This document shows positions 48,396 to 61,580 of a DNA stretch of 64,000 bases, one piece after another (position 1 is the stretch's first letter; every line of letters starts with the position of its first letter). Location of the stretch: positions 14,949,422 through 15,013,421 of the forward strand of contig JAJEKV010000033.1 of the NCBI GenBank assembly GCA_021234155.1, given 5' to 3'. The notes under the pieces were generated by a model. It was not told the DNA's origin. It saw only the letters and a list, made by a program, of their open reading frames with translations, and did not search any database. The position numbers were made by a program, and so were the translations under genes. The stretch comes from Isoetes taiwanensis. Taxonomy: Eukaryota > Streptophyta > Lycopodiopsida > Isoetales > Isoetaceae.

Positions 48396-48518
48396 CCTGT
48401 TGAGTTTGGAGTATTACCACGTTTGCAGGATGCTGTTAATGTAGTTGGCTATCCAATTGGTGGCGACACAATATCAGTTACAAGTGGAATTGTTTCTAGA
48501 AACAAGATTGCGTATTAA
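48396..48518 (+). pseudogene. Deg/HtrA protease fragment (DEG9-like), copy 2
   Basis: The frame reads [19 protein letters not shown], then [15 protein letters not shown], and stops at TAA 48516-48518. Plant DEG9-like proteases read nearly the same here ([29 protein letters not shown] spans the region before the catalytic Ser). It is joined directly to P0, a different gene. Only about 40 codons are present; no catalytic triad residue can be shown. Confidence 0.8.
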
Positions 48519-48940
48519 ACGGGAGCAAATCATCGAAACGAGAGCAAAAGGAATATTCCTCAAAGATTCCCTTTTTTTTTTTTACAAAAAGGGGGTAAAA
48601 CTAGGTTAAAAAAAAAAAGATGCATGAAATTCTATTTTGACCCCCCCCAAAATGACTAATTTTTTTGTGCAACCAAAGAATTGACATTTTTAAAGTGTCA
48701 CTTTTCTTAGCAAATAGAATGTTCTTGAAGTATATTTTACGAGAGAATCTCTAATTTCAGAGGATAAAATATTTAACAAAAAATTGAAGTAAGTCCGTAA
48801 CTGAAACTGTAGTATTCTCAAAATTTGAAGATAGAATCTTCATATTCACATGCAAAATTTACAGTCTTTTTCTAAGACTCAGTTATGTGCAAAAGTATGA
48901 GGAGTGATGAAGGAGGGATCCAGGACGTCATCATGTTCAT

Positions 48941-51900
48941 TTATGCCATCCTCATCACACTGTCACTAGAGGAAGTGCTTGAGTTATCTTCCTCATCACT
49001 ATCAACAGATGGTGAAGCATTGCCACCACCTTCTTCATCCTCTTCTTAAGTAATTACAAGCTTTTTAAGCAAATTGATAGTCCTCTCGCGTGAGCGATTG
49101 TCGATTTCAATTTAAAATCATAGCATAATATAGTCCGTCATTAAGGATCAGCTCATCCCTACAACCCACCTTCTTGGACTTTCTCCCTTTTCCTTGGCTT
49201 CTCATTTCTAACTCATATCTACCTTCAAAAGCATTTTTTAAAAATGTGTTGCAAGCCAATGAATCTTGAGTTTAGTGACTAAGCCTTCCTCCTTGACTGT
49301 GTCAAGCACTTTTGCTATCCAGAAAGGTCGACCTTTGTCATCCTCCTCAGTAGGAAGAGCAATTAGCATACCCTTGGTAATTTCTGTGATATTACCTTGA
49401 GGCTCATTCTGCGTCTTGGTCCGGGGTACATGACTCGATCCTCGTCTTCTTCTCTGCCGGTGCTAACGTAGCATTGCTTGGACATGCTTGGTGCTGGGGT
49501 TGATGGAAGGTGTTAGGCCATTGAAATGGTTCTTGCAACTGTCTTAGAGCTATATTTTTCACAACAATTTTCTGTTCGAGAAAGAAGTTACTCCACCACA
49601 TTCGATCTTCTTCTAAGAAGTACTTAAAGCCTGAGGAAATTCCATTTTCTATGGCTTTTAAGGATGACTCTGGGGTACTTTTCTTCTGCTTGGACTCCTT
49701 AGGATTTTTGAGAGGAAGTTGCTCAGCACGTTCTACGAAGGAAGTGTCTGGAATATATTTAAGGAAGCGTAATCCCTCTGGTGGACTCTAGTCCTTAGTT
49801 GTGGTATACTTCTTGCCCTGTAAGAAACTCTGGTCATCCTTCAAGTAGAACTTGATGTGATGTTGAAAGGTGAGATCATTCAATTTGTTCACAGCTTGTT
49901 CTCTGTCTGAACGTTGAGAGAAAATAAACTCTCTGAAATCAGCAGTCTCTTTAAGAAGATCGATCACTGGAGTGGGAGTGTAAGAATCTTCAATAATTCG
50001 AACTAAAGTAGGAAGAGAGAAAGCCTTCTTCCTTCTGAGGCGCACAGAAAATCTGCTGAACATTTGGTCAATTTGATCATGAGTGTGGCCTACAAGTAAG
50101 AAACCCAGCTTCACTTTTCTAAAGATCCCTAGCTCCACTAACATGGCACAAAGATGCATAAAAGAGTGTTTGGTTCTTGTTCTCCCTTGTAGTATTGTCA
50201 AGTTGCGGGTAAAAAGCACTGGTGGTAATTGCTCTTGCTCGCCGCGGGACCTTGTTAAGAATTGTAATTGTGAGGTTCGGGTCACCATGCAAGTTTGGAT
50301 ACGTCAAGAATACTTTGCACTTTAGACTTCCTTTGAAGACCATAGCTCCTACAAGGTGGACCTTAACAAAACATTCCTCTGGCACATCTTTAGGAATGTT
50401 CAAGAAATGCGGTAGAGTAGTTTTTTTTTGGTCCATTCCATCAATCACAACAGACATATATTGCGATTGGGCGTTCAAGAGCTTTTTTTACGTGTTTGGC
50501 AAGCTTTCTTCTCTCTGCTTTGCTTGTTGTTCCGCGATGTCGGCAAGGTTACATTGCACAATATCGTAGAAGAAATGAGGTCAAAGCATTATCTTTAAAA
50601 CAAGTGAGAGATTGGAGAACATGAGCTTACTTCTTTTCGACCTCTGTCTTTTGCGGTTTCTCTTTGACTCTTTAATTACGCACACCTTGAACAAGCGGAC
50701 ATTCTATGTCTCACGGGAATTTTCACTAAACCAAATTCACTTTTCCACATCACGGTGAAGTGTGAGTAAGAGATGTCTTTGAAGGCGAGTGCAAGTCTCT
50801 TTGTACTCATTAAAAACATCTTTTTGGTGATGTTATCGGTTAAATGATACATGTTCTTGTTAGGCAGCTTCTCACATGTTTCTCTAAAATATTTCTCCAT
50901 CCACGACCACGGCAGAAGGGCATGCATGGTTATAACTCTTCTTGGTCCACAATGATCATTAATTCTTGGATTTTTGTCCGATCTTTTGTGTATTCTAGAC
51001 ATTACGGTGGAACCTAAGCGGTGGACAACCATAAAGCATTTACGGCAAACTTCTTGGCGGTTAATGTAGTGCAAGAAGGTGTTGCGGTCTGGTCTTACAT
51101 GATAGGCCAAATAGGCATTACGGTCAGCCAATGTCATTGAACTCGTAGTTGTCTCTAATTGCTCGTAATTTAGCCATGTTAAATTTGTTGATGCAACCCA
51201 ATGAGCGACATTTACTTCTTAAAAGTTTTCTCATTTTGTGCTTTCGTCCATAAGGTTTCTTCTTCTTCAGAGGAGCATGCTCTCAAACTAAAATCCACCT
51301 TGAATTTCTTGGTGGATTGGCTAGAAAGAATGTGTAATCTCGTTGCGCCGTTGGTGTCTTCATCCTCCTGAAGAGAGTTCTACTCACGGGGGTGACCTCC
51401 TCTACCCTTAGTGGTGTGCTTGTAGAGGAGAACAAACCACGTGAAGTTGTACTTTCGGATAAAGCGGAGAGGTGCGGTGTTGAATGAAGGAGATGGGCCA
51501 CCATATGATGTGCCCGGCCGAAGTTGTTGTAAGCGTCTTCCGCGGGGAGTTCGTTCAAACATGTCTCTTAAAGCGGTGAAATTCAAACCCATGTGTCACC
51601 ACGTTTGTGTGAAGAGGTGTAGATCTTTGCGAGGTCGTCTTCATTTGTAGTGAAATCGTGGTGGGAGAAGCGATGGAGGATCTCGCAGCCTTGAACGTCT
51701 CTTGTATTCTGGCATGTGTAAGTGAAGGTGGAGAAACAACAAACGGCGGAGGTAGTCGGTTCGAAAAATTTCTTTGAGGTCGAGCCATTGTAGTGTCGGG
51801 GATGGTACAAATGGTGGAAAGATTGCTACGTGCAATTGGTGAGGGTTGGAAAGGTGGTGGCGGCGGTTTCCCTCTTGGACTTGGAGAGGGTTGGAAAGGT

Positions 51901-52069
51901 GGTGGCGATCACGCTGGTTCTTGGACTCGGGTGTCTTGAGAAGCAACAAAGACCTTGTCGAGGTAGGTGTTGAAGAAGCATCTCCGTCTTGTGTTCCATC
52001 ACGAGTAGAGGTACTTGGGCAAACAAATGGTGGTGGAAGTTTGTTCCTGGAAGCGGTTAACCATGTCAA
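48941..52069 (-). CDS. Gene A, DUF7869-like transposase-related protein, copy 2
   Basis: From the N-terminal side: a Pro/Thr/Ser-rich region with two repeats of TTFPTL type (52.07-51.8 kb); a less certain segment to 51.3 kb; a conserved part from 51137 containing VCRKCFMVVHRLGS, a DHCGPRR block and HRMSACSRC (Cys pair); an intron inferred at about 50632-50579 (GTAAGC donor); then YMSVVIDGMDQKKTTLPHF, QLDNTTRENKNQ and LLVGHTHDQIDQMFSRFS (50096-50055). The Asp/His positions are those of the DUF7869 family. A C-terminal extension has an aromatic patch (EDRMWWSNFFLEQ) and an acidic tail with stop at 48941-48943. Function is not established. I infer a nuclear, possibly nucleic-acid-processing protein from a mobile element. 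The start codon is uncertain: a TTG at 52069 and an ATG near 51788 are both possible. Confidence 0.7.
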
Positions 52070-52465
52070 ACAAGCGCAAAAATTGTGGGCTTGTTACTAA
52101 CTCACAAGTCGATTGGACTAATGATATTCAAGAATACAAATGCTATTCGGAATAGTATTTTGTGTGCGACATTTGTTGTGTGTGCGCAAAAGATGCTATT
52201 CGAATACACTTGTCGAGTGTTTGGACAAGGCGTATTCCACATTACATAGAAAAACACAACCCGACGGTGGCCTACCTTTTAAAAAGGAAAATCGGCCCTC
52301 GATTCGCGTATTCCGCTTTTCAGAGATTTAGTCGCCCGGCCCGAAGCCCTTCAGATCAATATACATTTGCTGTATTCCGATTTACATAGCGAAGACAATG
52401 GGCGGGTAAGCATATAAAAAGTACATAGTGCGTCTTTCTTTTGTTTCCTGATTTGGTTTTGTAGG

Positions 52466-52733
52466 GCAAAGTGTATTCGAATACACTTTGCCCATCTATC
52501 GAAAAAACAAAGTGTATTCCTAAATACACTTTGCTCATTTAGCAGTGCAAAGTGTATTCGGAATACACTTTGCCCTTCAGTGAAAACAAAGTGTATTCGG
52601 GAATACACTTTGCACTACGCCAGTGCAAAGTGTATTCCGAATACACTTTGCTCCTTGAAAGAAGGGCAAAGTGTATTCCGAATACACTTTGGACTTCACC
52701 CCGAAGAAAAAGTGTATTCGGAATACACTTTGC
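52466..52733. repeat. Seven-unit palindrome array, 40-bp pitch, copy 2
   Basis: Units start near 52466, 52507, 52547, 52587, 52625, 52666 and 52706. Half-sites are as in copy 1 (AAAGTGTATTC inner part). Centres read CG, CCTA, CGG or CCG. It lies about 250 bp before the gene B start and about 400 bp from the gene A N-terminal region. Confidence 0.95.
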
Positions 52734-52979
52734 TTGTCTTTGGAAACTCTTGTTTTTAGCACTTAATGAAGACACCTTTTAGCTAAAAACGGACCACTTT
52801 AAAGGTTAAAATAACAATTTCGAGTCCAATTAAGGCACAAAAATTGTCTTAGAGTTACTATATTTCTGCTTGTTTTCTGTCTTTTCCGGCCTTTAGGGCA
52901 CAAGATTAGTAAATGTTATTACGGAATACGATTTTTCGTTCAATTTACTGTCTTAACATTGTTGTTTTAAACGCGTTTG

Positions 52980-55900
52980 ATGGCGGGGAAGTAGGAAGCA
53001 AGAGGGCATCAAAGAAATCTCATAAGCCTAAGCGTCCACACCCACAAAAACACACGGCCGTGACACGGACGAACACGCTATTTAGGAAAACTTTCAAGCG
53101 GTGGTTAAGTTACCGAGTGCGGATGGGAAAATACTGACTGCTTGGCGTTTTTATGCGTCAATAAAAAGTCTTGGTAACAAAAGGTACGCCGACTCGAGTT
53201 TGTGAACCTTGGGACAATAAAAGATGTTGAGGAAGTTGCGGACAAGGTGGTCGGTGGGAGGCTATCCTTCAAGACCTCCCAAGGCTTCATAGTTGTGGAC
53301 ATCGCATTTTTAGAATTGTCGGTGTGCAACCACCGCCTTTGTACAAATTCTTTTCACACTACCGGGTCAAAAAGAAGCACGTGTTCGATAATTAGACGGT
53401 TTGTACCGGTACAAGGCGAGGACTTTCTGTCGGTGAGTCCGAGCATTCGGATGGAGAAAGGTCACAATCATCACCCTCGGATGGTAGTTCTTGGGGAGGT
53501 CATCGGATGGAGGTTCCCGGGAACAAGGCGTGGAAGAACCCCCCAATGCGGCCAAGGAAACTTAGCGGGCCAAGGGAAACCATAGGCGCTAAAGAACCAA
53601 AGAAGCGGAAAGCACACGGCGGACTTGAAATCCGCGAAGTCCCCAGGAACCTAAGAAGAAGAAGGGGAAGGGTAAAGCACACAGTGTTTGCTATTAAGGA
53701 AAAAAAGTTGATAAAACATCTGAAAAAATGGAAGAGATTAACCTGCACAAGTTTGTGCAAGGTGTCATTATTGCCGATCACTTCAATGAAGCTTCCTCAG
53801 AAAAATGAAGCTGGGTGAAAGGCCACTTCAGGTTCGCAAAATTTATGCCGATCACTTGAGGAACACGAAGGGACGAGAATAAGGAGCAATCAAATGCTCA
53901 TGTGGCCCCAATAGTTGTCCTTGTTGGCGAGGGCGGTGCACAACCCCCGGAGTATGGCGGAGAAAACGGCCCGACACGTACACTCACTCGTCTTGGGAGG
54001 GAATCATAGCTTCAAGGCAAGAAGGCAACTTTACAAAAAAAAAGAACCCAGAGGTACCTCTCCGTCCTCTGCTGTCTATCTGTCTTCTTCTGGATGAAGA
54101 AGCAAAAATCGTTGCCAACACCCACAATCTTGCGACAACGAGTACAAACTAAAGATGAGCTTTGTCGACAAGATCCGGTTTATGCCGCGGGGTATGTAAT
54201 TTTCAAGGAAAAGTACGGTGAGGACCTTAAACCCGACATTTTCCTTGGAGCTTAAGGAGGCGTGTGCCATTGAATCTTTGCACGAAATATGGCGAGGCCA
54301 AAAAAGCGGATCTCTCATTGGCCACGACAAGCTGGTTCGATTAGCTTTTAGAGATGGCAAGGTAAGCACAAAATGTATTCGAGAATAGCAAACCGACTAT
54401 TTGGCGTGAAATCTTCTTGAACAGATTTGGGAACTCGGGGCCGAGATATTTACAATGTTGAAAAGAGGGAGTTAAAAGCAAGAACAAGGAGACAGACAAG
54501 AAAAAAACCTCGGGCGTGCCCAAAAAAAGAAATGACCATTACCGTCTCGGAGGGAAATCACGGGGCTTCTCCGACCACGAACTTACGGGCGGCTTCTCCA
54601 AAAAGTTGTTGATAAGGAGTTTAGCCTAGAAGAAATGTCAAAGGAATTGCACAAGTAAGTTCTCGACACAAACTTTACTCTTTGCATGTTAGATTCCCAA
54701 AAACATCGGCACACATAGTGTATTCTAGAATACACATGCCATCCTTCACCACGGGCAATGTGTATTCGGAATACACATTGCTTGTCTCTAGAAAAAGCAT
54801 TGTGTATTCGAATACACATTGCTCCTCTAAAAAAAGGCATGTGTATTCGGAATACACATTGCTTTCTAGAGACAAGCGGTGTTTGTCTGTAGCGAAATTA
54901 TTTTACGCATATTGTTTCGAGTAGCATCGGTTAACGGTTTGTATTCGAATACAAATAGCTTGACTTTTATTTGTTTTCCTTTTACTTTGCCTTGATTCTT
55001 ACGTTTAATCTCATTGTTTCCTTAACGTCTTGCAGCCAAAAGAGCGTCATAACATGTCAAACATGTTTGATGGAGCAACTAAGCGTCGAAACATGGGAAA
55101 GGTGCAAGGAACTCTACCCAATTGCCACATCAAACTGGCGCATTGTGCAATATGCACCAAATTTTGAGGGGCTGGGTAAGTACTCTCAAAATTCCTTTTC
55201 TCTGCACAAGCGATCTCTTGGCGGTTGTTGTTTTGTTTTTCTTGAGCAAAAAGAAAAATAAGGACACACCCGAGGGCTTTATGAATTTGGTTAGAAACGG
55301 CCGGGAAGAGAGGTCGTTAGGCTGAAAGAAGAAGCTGTTGAGCGAACCATCCGACTACGAGAGATTACGCATGTTTGATCAAAACAATTTATATTCAATC
55401 ATTCATGGTGATTGCCGCGAACCTTGTCGAACGGTTAAGCCACGGGACTTTACTTTGGTTATTCTTGATCTTCCCTACGGGTTTAAGCTTAAAGGCGGCC
55501 GAATCTGACGACCAGCCCTTCAAATTTTCAGAGTTTAATGCTTTCATTGAAGGAATCAAAGCGGATCTCAACGGCCAAACATTGGCGTTTGAGTTCACGT
55601 TCCATTCGAGCATGCGATGCGGCTTGGTGGAATCGACTTTCAAAAATCACTTTGGTTCTCCGGTTCGGGCGGGGATATGAAAACCTTGTGCGGTAAGTCT
55701 TATTCGAATACAATTACTTTTCTCTTTAATTACGTAGTGTATTCGAATAGTGTTTCTGTTTCGGTTTTTCGAGTGTTTTCTTGTTTTGCTAACATCACTT
55801 TAAATGCTTCACTAGGTACAAAAGCGAACATCAACTACCATGGTGGAGGACCAAGGTTGCTCGGCAAGGTAGAGTACCTTCATGTAGCTTATTGGAGTTT

Positions 55901-56544
55901 TGATGGGAAGAGGTCCATGGAACACTTTAACAACTTGCCGCTGTCAAAACTTTTCAAAGCGTCCTAGAGTTTCCAGCGGTCTTCACGAAATTGCGGGACC
56001 CAAGTGCACAAAGCGGGATTGTGAATCACTACCACAAAAAGAAACCACAAAAGCTCATCAACCATCTCACGGACATGTTCTTAAGAAGCGTCCGGGGATA
56101 TTGATTGGAAAGATGAGCTGATGCTTTCTCGTTCCAAGTCTTCATCCGGTACTACTATCGCATGTGCACTTAAGAAGGGCCCTTTGCAGAAGCTTAAAGT
56201 GTAGCCCATGGATATTGATAAGGAGGCGTGCATTTTGTGAAGATGAGATCTTTGGCTGCCTTACCTACTTTACCGGATGAAAATCAAGAGTTAGGGGCCA
56301 AGTCTTCATCGATTATGCTAAACTAGCGTCCTCGGAGATCTGACCTCCATTCTCGAGCTCACTAGGCGATTTGTTTCGAGGCAACCTTTTCTTCCTGCTT
56401 AAAGAAGTAGCTTTAGCTACCATTCCGAAGAACAAGGAGGATACAAAACTTAAGTCTCCAAAGGAGGAGCAGATTGAGCGAGGGGGAAGGGCGAGGCGGT
56501 GACGAACCCAAAAAAATGAGGAGGACTATGATGTAGATCTTTGA
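52980..56544 (+). CDS. Gene B, beta-class DNA amino-methyltransferase, copy 2
   Basis: ATG at 52980 is favoured because a basic GSKRASKKSHKPK stretch follows (with one CAG-type indel). In the catalytic exon one frame reads LYSIIHGDCREPCRTVK, then RDFTLVILDLPYGFKL: HGD at 55404-55412 and DLPY at 55467-55478, 19 codons apart as in bacterial DPPY enzymes. After an intron, NYHGGGPRLLGKVEYLHVAY is followed by a middle region that may recognise DNA. Motif I is scrambled here, but GTTIACALKKG is intact near 56148-56180. The C-terminus is acidic, with stop at 56542-56544. DLPY replaces DPPY in both copies. Amino-methyltransferases make 6mA or 4mC; which base cannot be told from this sequence. Confidence 0.75.
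54718..54862. repeat. Four-unit palindrome array inside gene B intron, copy 2
   Basis: Dyads at 54718-54735, about 54755-54781, 54797-54822 and 54836-54862. The first has centre TA, the same as copy 1. A separate TTTGTATTCGAATACAAA lies near 54940-54957 in the same intron. Confidence 0.9.
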
Positions 56545-59500
56545 CTCTTGCATATTAAAAGTATCATTATTTATTACAATGAATCTTCAATATTGATGTA
56601 CAAACATTTATTAAAAACATATTACTTTTTTTTTGGGTAGTTACCTTTCTATTATTGTAGTGCTTTTTTTTTGTAATGCTTTCTAGAATGCTTTCTCTTC
56701 AAGTCTATGCCTAAATTTAGCTATTTTTATGATTTACGTTTCATAAGTACAAAGTTTTAAGCCTAATGATGGGCCAAAATGGCATGAAAAAAAAATGCAA
56801 ACCTCTAGAAATTCTCAACAACTATCAAAAGGGCTTATTTTAGAAACATGGTGTTTTTAAAGGGAATCTTTGAAGCGGGGTGATGCAACACTCCCGTTTA
56901 ATTCTGTCGTGTTTAGAATTGAAGTCACATCTTATGTGCATGGTTATTGTTAGGTGTCTGCGGGTAAGTTAGTGAATTGTAATGCTTATTCATTTGATTT
57001 CTTTGGAGTTATATACATACATTTTTAAATTTTGGCCAGAGAGACACATTTTGCTCCACAGTTGATTTTGCTTTCGACCATTAAGTACATTATCTCAAAC
57101 CTTATAGTATTTTGCAAATCTTAATATCTGATATACAAAAACTTGTATATGCATACCCCACAAACGAGGATCGCTATATGCAGTCCGGATCTTGGAATAA
57201 AGGGCAAATATGCCCATCAAACGACTCGTTGCCCGAGTAAGCCTCCTCAGGTGTGAATATGCACCCAAACCAAAGGGGTTTTGAGGGGGATTTTGATTTA
57301 AATGTGTTGGATGCAATGGTCTATATTAATTAATGTTAATGATAGTTATGTGTCGATTGCTATATATCGAACTTTTACAAGCATCTTAGACACTTCTTTT
57401 GTTCCATTCCTTAATTTTGAGAATTTGAGTGTACCAAATAGAAGGTTTATACTATCTCGACTTCCATGGAATCATAAGCATCGTCTTAGATCAAACTGAT
57501 TTAGAAAGCTCCACTTATTACCTTATATCTAGACATTCTTCTAGTTTGAAACAACCACCACGAACCTTTGCGATCCCACACAAACCTAGCGAGCAAGCTC
57601 GTGCATAAACAATAAGCGACCACATGCAAGTATCCTGTTCATGGCATAGCAACAACGGCCCAGCAAAGCCATAACAATTATTGAAAACTTAAAAATGTAG
57701 AAGCTCATCATATTATAAAAAGAATAACCAAGCGAGCAAGAAACCATTTCAAGCGGGGTCAAAATCCGAGCATATGGCGGAAATAGCATCTCTTTTACCT
57801 TGCCTTTAGATCCGGGTTATAAATCGGCTATTACCGACCTATCTTGGACATTTTTTAAGCACGGTACTTCACGATGCCGTATATATTCTCACATAAAGCT
57901 TAGATTAAAACCCGTGTGTATGCCATCCAGGTATATTATTTGATGATAGTTTAAAGCCGAGCTAGTTTACAACATCAACATAAGTTTGTTTGTGCATTTT
58001 GGTACACCTAGTTTGTAAACACAGTATATGCATATCTATCTTGCATATTTTTCAGCTGCCACAAGCAAAGTTGGCTCTAAAACAAGCAATAAGCATCGAT
58101 ATTTCTTGATGCTCTACCATTACTATCAAAGCTGCAACCGATCACGCTTCATAATATAAGCCTTGAAGCAAGATCATACCTTCGAAGGCCATAGCTTAGG
58201 CGCAATAGATCACCATCTCTCTTACCATCGATCTCAAGCAAAACCCATCAATCGGCTATGCCCTTTTTGGCCGCCGTTTTAAACCCACCATGTTTCTTTG
58301 GAAAAAGCCCTAATATTTTAGTCGACCCAATATTATAGGTCTTTAGAAAATTATAAACTCCAACCAATAAGCCATTCGAAAAAACTATTGTATTTTCCAA
58401 GGCTTGTGTAGTATCACAAAGGCGACTAAATGCATATTTTCTATATTTGCTAAAAGGCTGCCATGATGGGATATTTTGAAGCCAAAAAATGCATTTCATA
58501 TCATATCAATCTCTTTGTATACTAAGAAAGTCCCTAGTTTGCATTTTTGCATTTTAGCATGGTTTTGAAGATACGAAGAGCATTTTCTCTTCTTCTTTTT
58601 GGGTTGCCCCTAGGGGGCAAGCCCTAAATCCATGTGGGTTTATGGCATATTCGGGTATATGCCACTATATACTGGAATATGCAATGCTTGCAAGCAAGAT
58701 TGGCCGATGTTGCTTGGCGACCACTTTGGAAACCGATAACCGGTGTTTGGTCCGATAAGATTTTCCTTGCAGATTTAACAAGCATTGATTGTGGAGGCGT
58801 TCCGAACCACCAAGACCAGAATAACATTTCTTGGCTACGGGTTAGCTTGCGCTGATGTATCTATGAAAAAAAAGGAACAAGCTATTTGATTATGGACTAT
58901 ACAAAGTTTTAGCCCCGATGCATATCTCTTCTTCCTCCCAAATAGTCGCTCTCGGAACACCACAGGACGTTCCTAGAATGGTGAAAGTCGAAGATGATGC
59001 CGTTGTTAGGTGGAGTACAAAGCATCGAGAAAAATGGTAATTTTCTGCAACCACCCAAATTGGAACTTTCATGCCATTTTCTTGTAGCTTATTATATGAA
59101 GATAAAACATTACGCACTTGACAAATATCGCAAAGAGAATTTAATATCATTTATGATGCCATGCTAAGCGTATTCGATTACCGGTTGTGATGCATAATTC
59201 AACCGAACAAGACCAGCGGATGTGATGTCAAAGACACCCACCACATCTTAGACTCTTTGGAGCTGGAAAAAGGACATGGTCAAAGACAACATGTTTGCTT
59301 GGTGAGATCAAGAATAAGGAACAAGTAGGTCTTAGCCTCCAGAATTCATAGACATGGCATAACAACTTATGACCTTGCTACATGTGAGCAAACAATGAAT
59401 TGTAATTGTTACCAATTGGATAAGCTTCATTGTACACGTAATTACAAGTCTATACCTAATTAGTTTGGCTGATACTTAGGCAGTAATGGAAAGTGTACAA

Positions 59501-59751
59501 ACATGACACAATAAAAAATACATTATAAGAAAAAAGATGATCACGTTACTTTCTCTAATAGGTTTCTCTTTTCCAAAGAAAGTAATGGATGGCACATCAA
59601 ACAAAAAAAAATGTCGATTATAATAAGGCATGCGATGGTTAAAACTCTTAAAACAAGATGGTATCAGTACCTTGCAAAACGTGCCAGGCATGATTGCACA
59701 CAGAGCAATGCCTATCTATCATCATAGTGATGCAAACAAATCAACCTTCCT
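56545..59751. other. Interval without recognised gene, copy 2
   Basis: Counterpart of 25243-28453. It contains the gene B 3' flank with TTTATTACAATGAA. No gene is supported. Confidence 0.4.
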
Positions 59752-60033
59752 ACATCATGCATAATTACATGTCAATGATGACTGATCCCACCTGAACTTG
59801 AGCTGGAAGGACAATAGCAAATGCATGAATAGAACTATCCAATGCCTCGTGTCCCCATTTTGCCTTAACATGTGATTCAACACATATAACAAGCAAAGAC
59901 ATAAAAAACCAATAATCTTGCAACGAAATTCTAGGATACAGGTTGCCCCTTTCAAAAGAAAGTCAATTGCTCTATTTACTATAGACTGATCTACAACTGT
60001 AACAATATTTGCGAAATAGCACCAAATTTTCAA
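59752..60033 (-). CDS. Internal exon of unrecognised helical protein, copy 2
   Basis: Same exon as 28454-28753 with a frame change near 59930 and a damaged 5' end. KIWCYFANIVTVVDQSIVNR and FLLKGAT blocks are kept. Function unknown. Confidence 0.45.
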
Positions 60034-60732
60034 AACTACCCTGGGGTTTTGGCTTGCCGATTATTTACAAGCGATCGTAAAATCAGAGATTCTACACACT
60101 CTTGTTGATGACTTGTATGTCTATCAAGGTCATTGATTTATCATTCTAGAATGGGACTCGCATGAAACCAACAAACCGCACTTAGACTTGCTTCTCATTC
60201 ATCTCAGCAGATTTTCTACAATGGTGGATAGTGGGTAGCCGCTTTGCAGTGAACTACCCCCAAAAATAAAGGGAAAATCAATTATATCATTTGGACCCCA
60301 ACAAAATACAATGCTAATAGAGATTGGGCTAGTGTACTGCCCGAAAGCTTATCAAGGGATTAAAAACCCGCCCTTTCGGGTTTTCGAGGAAAAACCCTAG
60401 TGATAAGCCTTGACAAGGGGCTTGGACAAGCGCAAGGCATAAAAATAAGCTCCCAAAACCCACGAATGGAAAAGCCGAAAACAGATGCGGCTTCGCTAAC
60501 ACGTACACGCACATCACCAACAAAACAACAAGACAAAACAAACCTCCCAGAGTGGAGGGGCTGATTACGCGCGTGCCACGCGATAAAAATACAAAAACAA
60601 AGAAGGGGGGGGAGGGTGGGTTCAAAGAGAATAAGGTACTGCTGAGAGAGAAGAGGAAGCGCCGATGAGATGTTGATGCAGAATCGCGCCTAAAATAGCG
60701 AACTCCCAACCAGAATGGGCATGCGCCGCCCG

Positions 60733-60793
60733 CATGCATGCAAAACATGCATGCTCGTCCCATTCTAGAATGGCGATCCGATGTCTCGGATCG
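60733..60793. repeat. Three consecutive inverted repeats, copy 2
   Basis: Same three dyads as 29398-29458; the arms are unchanged, while flanking bases differ. Confidence 0.8.
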
Positions 60794-61362
60794 ATGGGAA
60801 TGTGAGGGAAATTATCTCGTTGGTATCGATCAAAACTAAATTTTCATCTTTCTCTTTTTACATTCACCTCAAAAGAAATTAGAAGAAAGGACAAAAGGAG
60901 AGCTACAATATCTCCATTTGGAGTTGTTATACAATGAACATATAGAGATGGTGAACAAAATGAGACTTGATTATTTAGACAATTATTATTATTATCCTAT
61001 TGTTTAAATTCGGTTTTTCCGTCAAGTGAAAAACTTTTAGGATTTTTTTTAAGGTGGTTTTCCTAGGTTTTAAGGGTTTTAGGTGTCAGAAAACATTTCC
61101 GATATTACGAAAATAGGGAATGGTTTTTTGAACTTTAAGAGGTTGGCAGGGGCAATGACGACGCGTTAGGGGAGGGTGCCCATGAAGCGCCCACTTAAGG
61201 AAACATATTTTATTATGATGGGCAAATTTTTTTTTAAGTCCTCTTTTTAGCATACCATATTGAAGCTTAAGTCCTTAGGTTTCAATTGATCCCACCTAAC
61301 GAGTTTTTCGATAAATTTGGAGTTGGCTAGGAAGGTTTTAAGTCCGGAGGTTAATTTAGCCC

Positions 61363-61470
61363 CAATAGACCACCGCATTACCCTTCAATGGACCACAAAG
61401 TGCCCTTTAATGGACCACTTATTACCCTTCAATGGACCACCGCGGGACCTTCAATGGACTACATTGGAAC
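61363..61470. repeat. AATGGACCAC minisatellite, copy 2
   Basis: Counterpart of 30024-30125, five units. Confidence 0.75.
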
Positions 61471-61580
61471 CTTTAAGAGCAAACCGACTTCCAAAATTTA
61501 TGTACAACAGTCCTAAACTATTTTCAATTTGGAATGGATTGTTGCGGTGTGACCATTAGTGTCTCGATCTAGACCATGTT

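Noticed and set aside
60329-60763. 144-codon minus-strand frame, hydrophobic
   Set aside because: In copy 1 it is shorter and shifted; it spans the inverted repeats and a GC-rich patch and matches no family. More likely promoter or untranslated DNA.
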